NCBI GenBank assembly: GCA_030149165.1
Contig: JASBRY010000009.1
Location: 248,001 to 312,000 of the forward strand
Source: Phycisphaerales bacterium
GTDB taxonomy: Bacteria; Planctomycetota; Phycisphaerae; Phycisphaerales; UBA1924
Reading direction: 5' to 3'
DNA length: 64,000 bases
Shown: positions 26,862 through 34,725 of the stretch, in pieces
How positions within the stretch are numbered: the stretch's first letter is position 1
Layout: each line of letters begins with the position of its first letter
Position numbers and translations under genes: made by a program
Notes under the pieces: generated by a model
Databases searched by the model: none
The model's input: the letters and a program-made list of their open reading frames with translations, nothing else
Told to the model about the DNA's origin: nothing

Positions 26862-27212
26862 TGGAGCCGGGGGGAATCGAACCCCCGTGCCGGGATTGTC
26901 AGCAGGGTGCTTCTACGGGTGTAGTCGTTGGTTTGATCTCGATCTCGCACCGGGCAACGACACCCTGTGGTTCGATCCAGCATCTTGAAACCTCCTCGCC
27001 AGCGTGCCAAGAGGCGCCACACGCTGACCAGTCCGATGATCGTGATCCACCGCCTCATCGGACGTCGGGCGGTGGATCCGCGGCCACTATTAGGCTGCGA
27101 GTGCGTACTGCGGTTCGGCAGTTATAAAGTTGCGTACTTTTTACGAGGCCAGCACGCTCCTCGACACGCAACACCAAGCCTTCCCAATCCGGTCGAATGC
27201 CATATCGGCCCC
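26862..27212 (-). ncRNA. ssrA: Transfer-messenger RNA (tmRNA)
   Basis: 351 nt. The 5' end GGGGCCG pairs with the 3' end CGGCTCC (one G-U), forming the tRNA-like acceptor; the T-arm GGGGGTTCGATTCCCCC is at the 3' end. The last encoded base is the discriminator A, so CCA is not encoded. The tag frame at 27093-27134 reads RNFITAEPQYALAA followed by tandem stops TAA TAG; the YALAA ending is the universal degron. The sequence AGUA precedes the probable resume codon CGC, parallel to AGUC in E. coli. Rescues stalled ribosomes with SmpB. The resume codon could be off by one codon. Confidence 0.97.
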
Positions 27213-27220
27213 AGTGAATA

Positions 27221-27239
27221 CCTGCGGACCGCCCGCAGG
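27221..27239 (-). other. GC-rich hairpin in the tmRNA 5' leader
   Basis: CCTGCGG-N5-CCGCAGG forms a perfect 7-bp stem that ends 9 bases before the mature tmRNA 5' end. It would lie in the precursor leader removed by RNase P, and may guide processing. Confidence 0.45.
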
Positions 27240-27278
27240 GAACATCTATTCTATACATCAAAAACGAAATAGATGTTC
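27240..27278. promoter_or_regulatory. 11-bp perfect inverted repeat over the presumed tmRNA promoter
   Basis: GAACATCTATT at 27240-27250 and AATAGATGTTC at 27268-27278 are exact inverted copies 17 bases apart. A minus-strand -10-like TATAGAAT (27248-27255) overlaps the left arm and would start RNA about 28 bases upstream of mature tmRNA. Candidate operator. Confidence 0.45.
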
Positions 27279-27416
27279 GCAAGAGATTCGTATATCCCCG
27301 CAAGTCCCAATCCCTACACCGCGAAGGTATCGGACAGGATGGAACCCCCCAGATATTGGATAACCACTAGGGACGCAGCGATTCGTATTCGGTTCCTCCA
27401 ATCTGGAAGAATTGTA

Positions 27417-27444
27417 TTGAATTTCCGACGAGAACCGGTACATT
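27417..27444 (+). promoter_or_regulatory. Putative promoter of the haloperoxidase-like gene
   Basis: TTGAAT (27417-27422), a 16-base spacer and TACATT (27439-27444) form a sigma-70-like promoter with a start near 27451, leaving a leader of about 50 nt before the ATG at 27503. Confidence 0.4.
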
Positions 27445-27490
27445 GACTGTATCGCCGCTGGGAATGCTACTCAGGGGTATTTCGTATCGT

Positions 27491-27497
27491 AGGAGGG
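27491..27497 (+). promoter_or_regulatory. Strong Shine-Dalgarno of the haloperoxidase-like gene
   Basis: AGGAGGG lies 5 bases before the ATG at 27503. It fixes that start over the upstream in-frame TTG at 27443 and is far stronger than most ribosome sites in the window, suggesting high expression. Confidence 0.65.
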
Positions 27498-27502
27498 TCG
27501 AA

Positions 27503-29647
27503 ATGTTTTCCAAGACTAGAACCATGTCGTTGTGCGCTGGACTCGCACTTACCGCGTCGTTTGCGGGTGCAAACGACATTCCAACAACTGTGATGACTAA
27601 GCAGGTCTCCGAATCGACCGCTGAGAAGCGTCAGATTATCCGTGACAATCTTGGCATGCTTCCTCACTCGGTCGCGCGTCAGTGGAACGAGGTCCTCCTC
27701 GATTCGATCCGCAATGACTTTGCGCGTCCCACTGTGCACGCTCGCAACCTGTACCACACCAGCGCTGCGATGTGGGATGCTTGGGCCGCGTATGACGAGC
27801 AAGCCGACCAGGTTTTGCACCACGAAAAACTCTCGGCGAAGGACGTCCAAGCTGCTCGCGAAGAAGCGATCAGCTACGCGATGTACCGCTTGCTGCGTCA
27901 TCGCTTCTTGTTCTCACCAGGTGCTCCGGACGTGCTCCCTGAGTACGACCTGCTTATGGCAGAGCTCGGCTACGACATCAGCTTCACAAGCACCGTGGGT
28001 GACAGCCCCGCTGCACTCGGAAACCGCATCGCGCAGACCATCATTGATTTCGGTATGACCGACGGTTCCAATGAAGCGGGTGCGTACGCGAACCTTGTCT
28101 ATCAGCCATTTAATCCACCTTTGCTTCCTGACTTCCCAGGGAATCCTGACATCCTTGATTTGAATCGATGGCAGCCGTTGGCGCTCGAGTTCTTCGTGGA
28201 TCAGTCCGGCAATCCGATCCCATTCGGATACCCTGAGTTCCTCAGCCCAGAATGGGGTGATGTCACGCCGTTCGCTTTGACTGACAATGATGTTCAGGTG
28301 TATGAGCGTGACGGGTTCGACTGGTCAGTCTGGCACGATCCGGGAGCGCCTCCTTACCATGGTACCCCAGAAGGCGACGCTCGCTACAAGTGGGGTTACG
28401 AGATGGTGGTAGTTTGGTCATCGCACCTCGACCCAACTGATGGCGTGATGATTGATGTTTCGCCTGGCGGAATAGGCAATGCAACATTGCCCGATGTGTC
28501 AGAAGAAACTACATACTACGACTTCACGAATGGTGGAGATTGGGGTAACGGCTGGGACACGAACCCAGTGACCGGTTTGCCATATGAGCCTCAAGTAGTA
28601 CCTCTTGGTGATTACGCAAGAATCCTCGCAGAGTTCTGGGCCGACGGTCCAGACTCCGAAACCCCTCCCGGACACTGGTTCGCTGTTATGAACTATGTCG
28701 CTGATCACCCTCTTTTCGAAAAACGATTCATGGGTGAAGGAGAAATCCTTGATGATCTTGAATGGGATGTCAGGTCCTATTTGGTCATGGGTGGTTCTAT
28801 GCATGATTGCGCGATCTCAGCATGGTCTGTGAAGGGTTACTACGACTATGTAAGGCCTGTATCAGCGATCCGTGCAATGTGTGATCTTGGACAGTGCACC
28901 GATGAAGGGCTCGCGAGCTACCACCCCGGCGGGATCAATCTGATTCCAGACTACATCGAGCTCGTGACGGCAGAGTCCACCGCTCCAGGCGAGAAGCACG
29001 AGCACCTACTCGGAAGCGAAGGCAAGATCGCGATCAAAGCATGGCGCGGTCCAACCGAGATCATCAACCCTGACACTGACGAAGCCGGTGTCGGATGGAT
29101 CCTTGCTGAAAACTGGTGGCCGTATCAGCGCCCGTCGTTCGTATCACCCCCATTTGCAGGATATGTTTCGGGACACTCGGTTTTCTCGAGAAGTGCTGCA
29201 GAAGTGATGACTCTGTTAACAGGTACGCCATTCTTCCCAGGAGGGATGGGTGAGTTCGAAGCTCCGATGAACGAGTTCCTCGTCTTCGAAGAAGGCCCAT
29301 CGATGGACATCACGCTCCAGTGGGCAACCTACCAAGACGCGTCCGATCAGACCTCGCTCTCACGCATCTGGGGTGGTATCCATCCACCCGCGGACGACCT
29401 CCCCGGTCGTCACATGGGACAGGTGATTGGTCCTGAAGCATTCACAGAAGCCCGTCGTTTCTTCGGTGGTCTCAAGTCTTGCCCCGCCGACTTCCAAGGC
29501 GACGGCCGCGTGAACTTCTTGGACATCTCCAAGTTCATCAGCGCGTACATGAGCAACGATCAACTCGCTGACATGGACGGCGACGGTGACCTCGATGCTG
29601 ACGACATCTTCGGATTCATCGATGCGATGAACCAAGGCTGCCCGTAA
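27503..29647 (+). CDS. Secreted vanadium haloperoxidase-like protein with dockerin-type tail
   Basis: 714 aa. Signal peptide 1-23 (ends AGA-ND). The vanadate/phosphate site of the VHPO/PAP2 superfamily is complete: Lys444-x6-Arg451-Pro (KGYYDYVRP), Ser556-Gly-His558 (YVSGHS) and Arg621-x5-His627 (SRIWGGIH). The last ~55 residues are a dockerin-like module ending GCP. It could oxidise halides with peroxide or act as a phosphatase; the sequence does not decide. Codon choice differs from its neighbours (CGT/CGC rather than CGA/CGG, few GATC), and it has its own promoter-like sequence, a strong ribosome site and a terminator, consistent with high expression or a separate origin. Confidence 0.87.
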   Translation: MFSKTRTMSLCAGLALTASFAGANDIPTTVMTKQVSESTAEKRQIIRDNLGMLPHSVARQWNEVLLDSIRNDFARPTVHARNLYHTSAAMWDAWAAYDEQADQVLHHEKLSAKDVQAAREEAISYAMYRLLRHRFLFSPGAPDVLPEYDLLMAELGYDISFTSTVGDSPAALGNRIAQTIIDFGMTDGSNEAGAYANLVYQPFNPPLLPDFPGNPDILDLNRWQPLALEFFVDQSGNPIPFGYPEFLSPEWGDVTPFALTDNDVQVYERDGFDWSVWHDPGAPPYHGTPEGDARYKWGYEMVVVWSSHLDPTDGVMIDVSPGGIGNATLPDVSEETTYYDFTNGGDWGNGWDTNPVTGLPYEPQVVPLGDYARILAEFWADGPDSETPPGHWFAVMNYVADHPLFEKRFMGEGEILDDLEWDVRSYLVMGGSMHDCAISAWSVKGYYDYVRPVSAIRAMCDLGQCTDEGLASYHPGGINLIPDYIELVTAESTAPGEKHEHLLGSEGKIAIKAWRGPTEIINPDTDEAGVGWILAENWWPYQRPSFVSPPFAGYVSGHSVFSRSAAEVMTLLTGTPFFPGGMGEFEAPMNEFLVFEEGPSMDITLQWATYQDASDQTSLSRIWGGIHPPADDLPGRHMGQVIGPEAFTEARRFFGGLKSCPADFQGDGRVNFLDISKFISAYMSNDQLADMDGDGDLDADDIFGFIDAMNQGCP

Positions 29648-29677
29648 GCTAGCATTCGAATCTATCTGAACACACAA

Positions 29678-29703
29678 ACGCCCCCTCTCGTGGGGGTGTT
29701 TTT
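29678..29703. terminator. Bidirectional terminator between convergent genes
   Basis: ACGCCCCC/GGGGGTGT (8 pairs, one G-T) around a TCTCGT loop is followed by T residues at 29699-29703 on the plus strand. On the minus strand the stem directly follows the cysteine desulfurase stop and is followed by TTTG, so it may serve both genes. Confidence 0.85.
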
Positions 29704-30940
29704 ACGCGCTCGCGGAGCTGGATGCCGCGTGCTCTTGCGCGATCGACGCGAGTGTATCGAGGAATCGCTGGACTTCAGTTGCCGTCGTGTTTCGTCCTGG
29801 AGAGACGCGCACCCCGCCTTGATCGCTGTTTCCGAGCGCATGATGCGTCAGCGGCGCGCAGTGGATCCCGCCTCGGACCGCGATGTTGTGCTCTTTATCC
29901 AGAATGCTACCGACTGTGCGTGGACACATCCCCTTGATATTGAACAGCACCACAGGCGTGCGCCCCTTGATGCCATCAACGCCGTAGATCACCGCGTTGT
30001 CGATGGAGCGGAGTCCATCGAGAATCTGCGCAGTTAGCTTCATCTCATGCTCGTGTGCTTCGAGTGTGAGTGCGTCCATCGCGGCGTTGAGTCCAGCGAA
30101 TCCCACAGCGTTGGAAGTCCCGGCTTCGAGCGCATCAGGGAGTTGCGTTGGCATCTCGAGTCCCGGCGCCAGTGAGCCAGTCCCGCCGCGCCGCTCGCAG
30201 AACACGCGAGCGCCATCCTTTGGACAGTTGTCCGGGAATGCTTTGCAGCTCAGGTACAGTGCGCCGGTCCCGGTCGGACCGCCGAGTCCTTTGTGTCCCG
30301 CGACCGCGAGCAAGTCAATCCCCAACGCTTGGACATCGATCGGTATGTGACCAAGAGTTTGCGCTGAGTCCACAAGCACGAGCGCATCAGGAGCAACCTT
30401 GCTGATTGCGTTGATCGCTTCCTCGATCGGCTGGATCGTCCCGACCGCGTTGGATGCGTGCGTCAAGCAGACGAGAGCCGTGCAGGGTTTGCACGCATTG
30501 GCAAGGTCTTGTGGATCGGTATATCCACGCACATCACTCTGCACGAGCGTGAGATCAATCTTCTTATCCGATTCGTAGCAATGGAGTGTGCGGAGTACCG
30601 CGTTGTGCTCGACCACTGAGGACACGATGTGGATCGGTTCTTCGCATCCGTGTCGCTGCGCGGCTCGGATCACGCCGTGGATCGCGAGGTTGAGCGCATC
30701 GGTGCATCCATGCGTGAGCACCACTCGTGAGGGGCTCGGCGCATTGATGAGCTTCGCGATTTTGAAACGAGATTCCTCGACCACATCTCCGGCTGCGCGA
30801 GAGAGCTGATGCCCGCCCCGACCTGGATTCCCCGCTTTGGTCTTGATGAAGTCCGCCATCGCTTCACCCACAGACTCATGCTTGGGCCAGCTCGTCGCGG
30901 CGTTATCAAGATACAGGAACGGTCGATTCGGATCAGCCAT
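29702..30940 (-). CDS. Cysteine desulfurase family aminotransferase class V
   Basis: 412 aa. PLP enzyme of the SufS/NifS fold. LYLDNAATSWPK at the N-terminus, VSSVVEHNA (His ring-stacking), VDSAQTLGH (Asp), AGHKGLGGPTGTG with the PLP lysine, and RGGIHCAPLTHH with the probable persulfide Cys. It resembles the EF2568-type desulfurase family. No SUF or ISC genes are adjacent, so it may supply sulfur for another pathway. The start at 30940 has GAGAGGG before it; a GTG at 30967 is the alternative. Confidence 0.88.
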   Translation of the reverse strand: MADPNRPFLYLDNAATSWPKHESVGEAMADFIKTKAGNPGRGGHQLSRAAGDVVEESRFKIAKLINAPSPSRVVLTHGCTDALNLAIHGVIRAAQRHGCEEPIHIVSSVVEHNAVLRTLHCYESDKKIDLTLVQSDVRGYTDPQDLANACKPCTALVCLTHASNAVGTIQPIEEAINAISKVAPDALVLVDSAQTLGHIPIDVQALGIDLLAVAGHKGLGGPTGTGALYLSCKAFPDNCPKDGARVFCERRGGTGSLAPGLEMPTQLPDALEAGTSNAVGFAGLNAAMDALTLEAHEHEMKLTAQILDGLRSIDNAVIYGVDGIKGRTPVVLFNIKGMCPRTVGSILDKEHNIAVRGGIHCAPLTHHALGNSDQGGVRVSPGRNTTATEVQRFLDTLASIAQEHAASSSASA

Positions 30941-31021
30941 GAAACCCTCTCGTATACTGGTAGACACGCATCATATTCCAAAACAACCCATAATGCCTCT
31001 GAAAAAGCTCTGGAGATCCGC

Positions 31022-31840
31022 ATGAAAATCGCTGTCATCATCCCCGCCGCAGGCATGTCTTCCAGATACAACGCGAAGAACGCGGATGGCGCTGATCCAC
31101 TCGGGATGTCCCGCTCGAAACTCGACGAGGATCTTGGAGGCAAGACTGTGCTCCAGCGGACAGTCGAGCTCTTCAACACGCACGAACTCGTCCATCAGAT
31201 CATTGTCGCCGGACCACATGATCCAGAAGCGATGAGCACCTTCAAACTCCGTCACGCGGATCGTCTCAACTTGCTCGGCGCTGAGTTGGTTGTCGGCGGA
31301 GAACGCGAGCGTTGGCAGAGTGTGCATTCAGCGCTCGAAGCGGTCAATGACAATGCGACACATGTCGCGATCCATGATGCCGCTCGTCCCGCGACTCCTC
31401 CGGAACTCATCGATCGGGTGTTCGATGCCGCGTCGCGATTCGATGCCGTGATCCCTGTTGTTCCTGTGTCGGACACACTCAAGCGTGTGAGCAGCGATCC
31501 AATCGACGACAAATCCGAAGCGGACCCACTCGCGGCGATTCTCGGAGCAGGAGAATCGAATCCGATGCACGAAGTGGTTGAGGGAGTTGATCGAACAGAT
31601 TTAATGCAGGTCCAGACGCCGCAAGTATTCAACAAGGAACTGATCAAACGCGCGTATGCGCAAGTTGATCTATCCTCTACAGATGATGCGGGACTCGTTG
31701 AACGACTCGGAGAACAAGTTGTGACAGTCGTGGGGGATGAGCGGAACATGAAGCTCACCAGATCCGGAGATCTCCCGATCCTCCGCGCCATCATGAAAGT
31801 GCACGCGCCCAAGGCGCGTGCATCTCATAAAAAATTCTGA
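31022..31840 (+). CDS. ispD: 2-C-methyl-D-erythritol 4-phosphate cytidylyltransferase
   Basis: 272 aa, somewhat longer than the usual 230-240. Catalyses CTP + MEP to CDP-ME in the non-mevalonate isoprenoid pathway. IPAAGMSSRY is the CTP-binding loop, HDAARPATPPELI and QTPQVFN are family motifs, and TDDAGLVE is the substrate site. The extra length is an insert at about 22-36 and an acidic insert near 160-180. A 9-bp perfect hairpin at 31801-31821 lies in its last codons. The MEP cyclase IspF is not adjacent. Confidence 0.9.
   Translation: MKIAVIIPAAGMSSRYNAKNADGADPLGMSRSKLDEDLGGKTVLQRTVELFNTHELVHQIIVAGPHDPEAMSTFKLRHADRLNLLGAELVVGGERERWQSVHSALEAVNDNATHVAIHDAARPATPPELIDRVFDAASRFDAVIPVVPVSDTLKRVSSDPIDDKSEADPLAAILGAGESNPMHEVVEGVDRTDLMQVQTPQVFNKELIKRAYAQVDLSSTDDAGLVERLGEQVVTVVGDERNMKLTRSGDLPILRAIMKVHAPKARASHKKF
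31801..31821 (+). other. Perfect 9-bp hairpin inside the 3' end of ispD
   Basis: GCACGCGCC-CAA-GGCGCGTGC within the last codons, 22 bases before the stop. No U-run follows, so it is not a classical terminator; it lies between convergent ispD and lexA and might protect the mRNA 3' end or impede RNA polymerase. Confidence 0.4.
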
Positions 31841-31864
31841 TTGTCTGAACTTTCAGTGGGTTGT

Positions 31865-32476
31865 TCAGTAGCGACGGATCACGCCGCGGACAATGCCTTG
31901 GATCTGGCAGAACTGTACGCGGATCGGCTCAAAGTCCGGATTCGCCGGTTGCAATCGGATGTGGTCCGCTTCTTTGTAGAAGGTCTTGAGTGTGGTCGAT
32001 CCGTCTTCGAGCAGTGCGACAACACGGTCACCGTTCGACGCGACCTGGGCGCGCTGGAGGAGGATGAGGTCGCCGTCGAGGATGCCCTCGTCACGCATGG
32101 ATTCACCATCGACGATGAGCGCGAAGGTGGACCCCGAATCATCAACCGCTCCGAGGAACTCGACGAGATCGACCTCGTCCGCATCCGCGACTTTCTCGAT
32201 TGGGTATCCCGCGGCGATCTTTCCGACGAGCGGGTACTTCATTGGACGCGATTCATCAGGGACGGCGATCCCCTCAGCAATCGACAAAGAGCGTGCCTTG
32301 TTCGCTTCGCGAATCAGCGCGCCTTTTTTGATCAGTGCTTCGACGTGCTCGAACACTGTAACTTTGCTGACGCCGATTTCGTCCGCGAGCTCTTGCATCG
32401 TCGGGGAATAGCCACGGCGAATTCGTGAATCGCGGATAAGCTGGAGAATTCGGAGCTGCTTTGGAGTGAGATTCAT
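31865..32476 (-). CDS. lexA: SOS repressor LexA
   Basis: 203 aa, normal length. N-terminal winged helix (1-65, MNLTPKQLRILQLIRDS; recognition helix SKVTVFEHVEALIKKGAL). Self-cleavage site Ala89-Gly90 (KIAAGYP), catalytic Ser126 (VDGESM) and Lys164 (TTLKTFYK) are intact. RecA-stimulated autoproteolysis should derepress DNA repair genes. The recognition helix differs from E. coli, so its box is unknown; a palindrome CACAG-N4-CTGTG at 32516-32529 lies 40 bases upstream. GGAAGGA precedes the start. Confidence 0.95.
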   Translation of the reverse strand: MNLTPKQLRILQLIRDSRIRRGYSPTMQELADEIGVSKVTVFEHVEALIKKGALIREANKARSLSIAEGIAVPDESRPMKYPLVGKIAAGYPIEKVADADEVDLVEFLGAVDDSGSTFALIVDGESMRDEGILDGDLILLQRAQVASNGDRVVALLEDGSTTLKTFYKEADHIRLQPANPDFEPIRVQFCQIQGIVRGVIRRY

Positions 32477-32798
32477 GGTTCTGATCCTTCCGATTGCTTG
32501 TGCTCACAGGAGTCTGTGCAGTGGTGCATGAAGCACCGGTCATCTGTTCAGCCGTCGTTTGGAGTCGGCTGCGTTGGGATTTCATCAGTCGCTGTCCGCT
32601 CACGAGCATGCCGAGATCGAGCATGCGTTGGCGCCGAGCGACACTTACCAATCCATCACCAGATCCACGATCCGATGATTCCCCTTGCGAAGAGCTCCCG
32701 GGGCGGAGCACGAGTGACCCGATCGCGGCGTGATGATCGTCATACTCGAATGCATAATCGCCGCCGGGGCCGAGCTTGAGAAGTGGTGCGTGTGTCAT
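32274..32798 (-). CDS. Possible small ORF upstream of and overlapping lexA (doubtful)
   Basis: 174 codons from 32798. The first ~105 codons, upstream of lexA, use codons like those of neighbouring genes and begin MTHAPLLKLGPGGDYAFEYD; the rest runs out of frame through lexA and is probably a shadow. There is no good ribosome site and no recognised domain. It may be a short real protein whose end is uncertain, a degraded gene, or chance. Confidence 0.25.
   Translation of the reverse strand: MTHAPLLKLGPGGDYAFEYDDHHAAIGSLVLRPGSSSQGESSDRGSGDGLVSVARRQRMLDLGMLVSGQRLMKSQRSRLQTTAEQMTGASCTTAQTPVSTSNRKDQNHESHSKAAPNSPAYPRFTNSPWLFPDDARARGRNRRQQSYSVRARRSTDQKRRADSRSEQGTLFVDC
32516..32529. promoter_or_regulatory. 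Palindrome upstream of lexA (candidate SOS box)
   Basis: CACAG-GAGT-CTGTG, perfect, 40 bases before the lexA start, where an autoregulatory operator would be expected. It does not match the E. coli (CTGT-N8-ACAG) or Gram-positive (GAAC-N4-GTTC) consensus exactly. Confidence 0.3.
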
Positions 32799-32982
32799 TG
32801 GAATACTCGATTCTTCAACTGGTCTGTCCTCAGCACGAACGACTCATGCCTCGGTTGGTACCAGTTTGATCGGGTCATCCAGAGGTGAACAAACACCTTT
32901 TACTCAACCAATGTTCGGTCAACGATAGCCGATCATCAACCGATCGGCAAGGGCAATTCGCGTTTCTGCAGAGATTCGGACG

Positions 32983-33004
32983 AAAAACACCCCAATATCG
33001 GGGT
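32983..33004 (-). terminator. Terminator-like hairpin downstream of dprA
   Basis: On the minus strand, ACCCC-GATATT-GGGGT is followed by GTTTTTC. The stem is short (5 bp), about 100 bases after the dprA stop. Confidence 0.5.
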
Positions 33005-33040
33005 TATCGGGCACCAAAAATCCCGGCGCAAATCCTGCCG

Positions 33041-33071
33041 TGACCCGAACAAACCATCGGTTATCGGGTCA
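33041..33071 (-). repeat. Long inverted repeat just after dprA
   Basis: TGACCCGA and TCGGGTCA are exact inverse copies 15 bases apart, 30 bases after the dprA stop; the loop can fold further (AACC/GGTT). No T-run follows. It may be an mRNA 3' stabiliser or part of a two-hairpin terminator. Confidence 0.45.
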
Positions 33072-33100
33072 TGTCTGGCTGATTCGCTTCTGATTTGTGC

Positions 33101-34267
33101 TTAACGCGTTCTTTCAAAGTGAGCACCCGAACGCTTGATGCGTCCTTGGATCTCCAGCATCGTCGCCGAGGCGCGAAGCGAGCCGGGATCGATGTTCAAC
33201 AGTTCGCTCAACTGATCCCCAGTGCGAGGCTCATCCAACGCTTCGAGAATCCGTCGGCTCAGCGGATCGAGATCCCCGATTGGTTCAGGTTGGGAATCCT
33301 GATTCGGATTAGAGGTCTTGTTTGTCTGCGGCGTCCGCGCTCCTTGTTTGAGCGATCCCGCGCTGCGTTCGAGAATCTCGATGATCTCTCCCGGCTCACT
33401 CACGAGATGCGCCCCTCCCGACTTGAGCAGCTCGTTGCTCCCTCCCGAAGCACTCGAGTCCACGCGTCCAGGCACGGCGAAGACCTCGCGGGCGTGATCC
33501 TCCACAGCATGACGGGCGGTGATCAACGCACCCGATCGACGCGATGCTTCGATGACCAGGACTCCAAGCGAGAGTCCAGAGATGATCCGATTACGAGCCG
33601 GGAAGTTCTCGCTGCTTGGTGGTGTGTTGAAGGGGAGTTCCGAGATAATCGCGCCGCCTTGCTCGACAACGCGATCGAACAGCTCCGCGTTCTCCTTTGG
33701 ATACACATGACCCAATCCACATCCGAGCACGACGAGTGTCTTTGCTCCCGCGTCGAGCGCTCCGCGATGCGATGCGGAGTCGATCCCTCGCGCGCCGCCG
33801 GAGACGATGGTGAATCCCGCGCTTCCGAGCGAGCGTGCGAATCGTGTTGCTTGTTCTGTGCCGTAGATCGTGCACTTGCGTGATCCGACCATCGCCATGG
33901 GATGCTGGAGTGTAGTCGGATCGAGTGATCCCTTATAACGAAGAATGGGTGGAGCGCCTGAGATCACACGCAGCAGCGATGGATACCAGTCGTCCATGAT
34001 TGAGACGATCGAAGCGCCCGCTTCATCCAGTATTTCCAGTTCTTCATCTACACGCTGCGACACATCCGCTCGGCGCTCGATGATGCTCGAAGCGGTCTGC
34101 GAACCAATCCCCTCGATCCGTTTGAGCTGACTCAATGACATGCTGAGCACTTGCTCAGCAGATCCAGCAGCCCTGATGAGCCGATCAATCCGAACTGGTC
34201 CCAGTCCAGGAATCAGCGTCAGCGCGAGCAGATCACGCGATGCTTGACTGATGGGGCGCGCGGACAT
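33101..34267 (-). CDS. dprA: DNA processing protein DprA
   Basis: 388 aa. Loads RecA on incoming single-stranded DNA during transformation. The N-terminal helix-hairpin-helix region (LTLIPGLGPVRIDRLIRAAG, LKRIEGIGSQTA) precedes the Rossmann-like core (AMVGSRKCTIYG, SGGARGIDSASHRGAL, LGCGLGHVYPKEN, SELPFNTPPSSENFPARNR, EASRRSGALITARHA). A polar linker (about 300-325) leads to a C-terminal winged helix like DML1. Its start shares one base with the stop of the upstream lipoprotein gene. Confidence 0.95.
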   Translation of the reverse strand: MSARPISQASRDLLALTLIPGLGPVRIDRLIRAAGSAEQVLSMSLSQLKRIEGIGSQTASSIIERRADVSQRVDEELEILDEAGASIVSIMDDWYPSLLRVISGAPPILRYKGSLDPTTLQHPMAMVGSRKCTIYGTEQATRFARSLGSAGFTIVSGGARGIDSASHRGALDAGAKTLVVLGCGLGHVYPKENAELFDRVVEQGGAIISELPFNTPPSSENFPARNRIISGLSLGVLVIEASRRSGALITARHAVEDHAREVFAVPGRVDSSASGGSNELLKSGGAHLVSEPGEIIEILERSAGSLKQGARTPQTNKTSNPNQDSQPEPIGDLDPLSRRILEALDEPRTGDQLSELLNIDPGSLRASATMLEIQGRIKRSGAHFERTR

Positions 34268-34725
34268 TAGTCAAACGAATCGACGAGTGTGATCGGCGCG
34301 TAGCCCTTGCCTTTGGTCTTCTCATCGAAGTCCAGTAATCGTCCGACGACCTCAAGTTCTGTATCCAGACGAACGCGCGTGAGCACACGCATCAGCACGA
34401 TCTGCTGCGTGTACACATACGCGGGATCGGGTCTGCGGATCGTGACGAACACGCGCTTGCCATCAGGGGTGCGTTCTGTGGAGTCGAGCCGGAGCGACCA
34501 TCCTGGAGAGGGTGCTTGCATGACGACCATGTGGAACTGCTCGTCCTCTTCGAGCATGATTTGCGGCGCGTTCTGGAGACGCATCGCCGCGTCCTCATCG
34601 CGCTCCCAGATCTTCTGGATGCAACCTGAGAGCGTGAGCATGCAAATCAGTCCCAATCCGATCAGCACGGCGTGCTTCGGTCGATAAGAGTGGCTCGATC
34701 CGACAGCGTTCGTTTGGTTGTCCAT
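34267..34725 (-). CDS. Small predicted lipoprotein of unknown function
   Basis: 152 aa. After a polar N-terminus, a hydrophobic segment (AVLIGLGLICMLTLSGC) ends in a good lipobox (LSGC, Cys about 35). The rest is soluble with a beta-rich part (VFVTIRRPDPAYVYTQQIVLMRVL). No recognised domain. GGGAGA lies upstream and favours the ATG at 34725 over 34731. The stop shares a base with the dprA start, so the two are probably in one operon, though a functional link is not evident. Confidence 0.7.
   Translation of the reverse strand: MDNQTNAVGSSHSYRPKHAVLIGLGLICMLTLSGCIQKIWERDEDAAMRLQNAPQIMLEEDEQFHMVVMQAPSPGWSLRLDSTERTPDGKRVFVTIRRPDPAYVYTQQIVLMRVLTRVRLDTELEVVGRLLDFDEKTKGKGYAPITLVDSFD

Larger units (their letters stand above)
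32799..33100. other. Palindrome-rich non-coding stretch between dprA and lexA
   Basis: No supported gene. It holds three strong inverted repeats: GCCGATC-N7-GATCGGC at 32928-32948, ACCCC-N6-GGGGT at 32989-33004 (terminator-like on the minus strand) and TGACCCGA-N15-TCGGGTCA at 33041-33071 with a nested AACC-GAT-GGTT. GGTTATCGGG occurs twice (33002-33011, 33059-33068). Confidence 0.6.

Noticed and set aside
26862-26900. tRNA-like T-arm read as a stand-alone tRNA
   Set aside because: The acceptor partner lies 330 bases away and a tag reading frame lies between, so this is tmRNA.
27341-27406. Paired motifs GGAACC/GGTTCC and CCAGATATTGG/CCAATCTGG upstream of the haloperoxidase-like gene
   Set aside because: They are not in nested order, so they cannot form one stem; individually too short to support a function.
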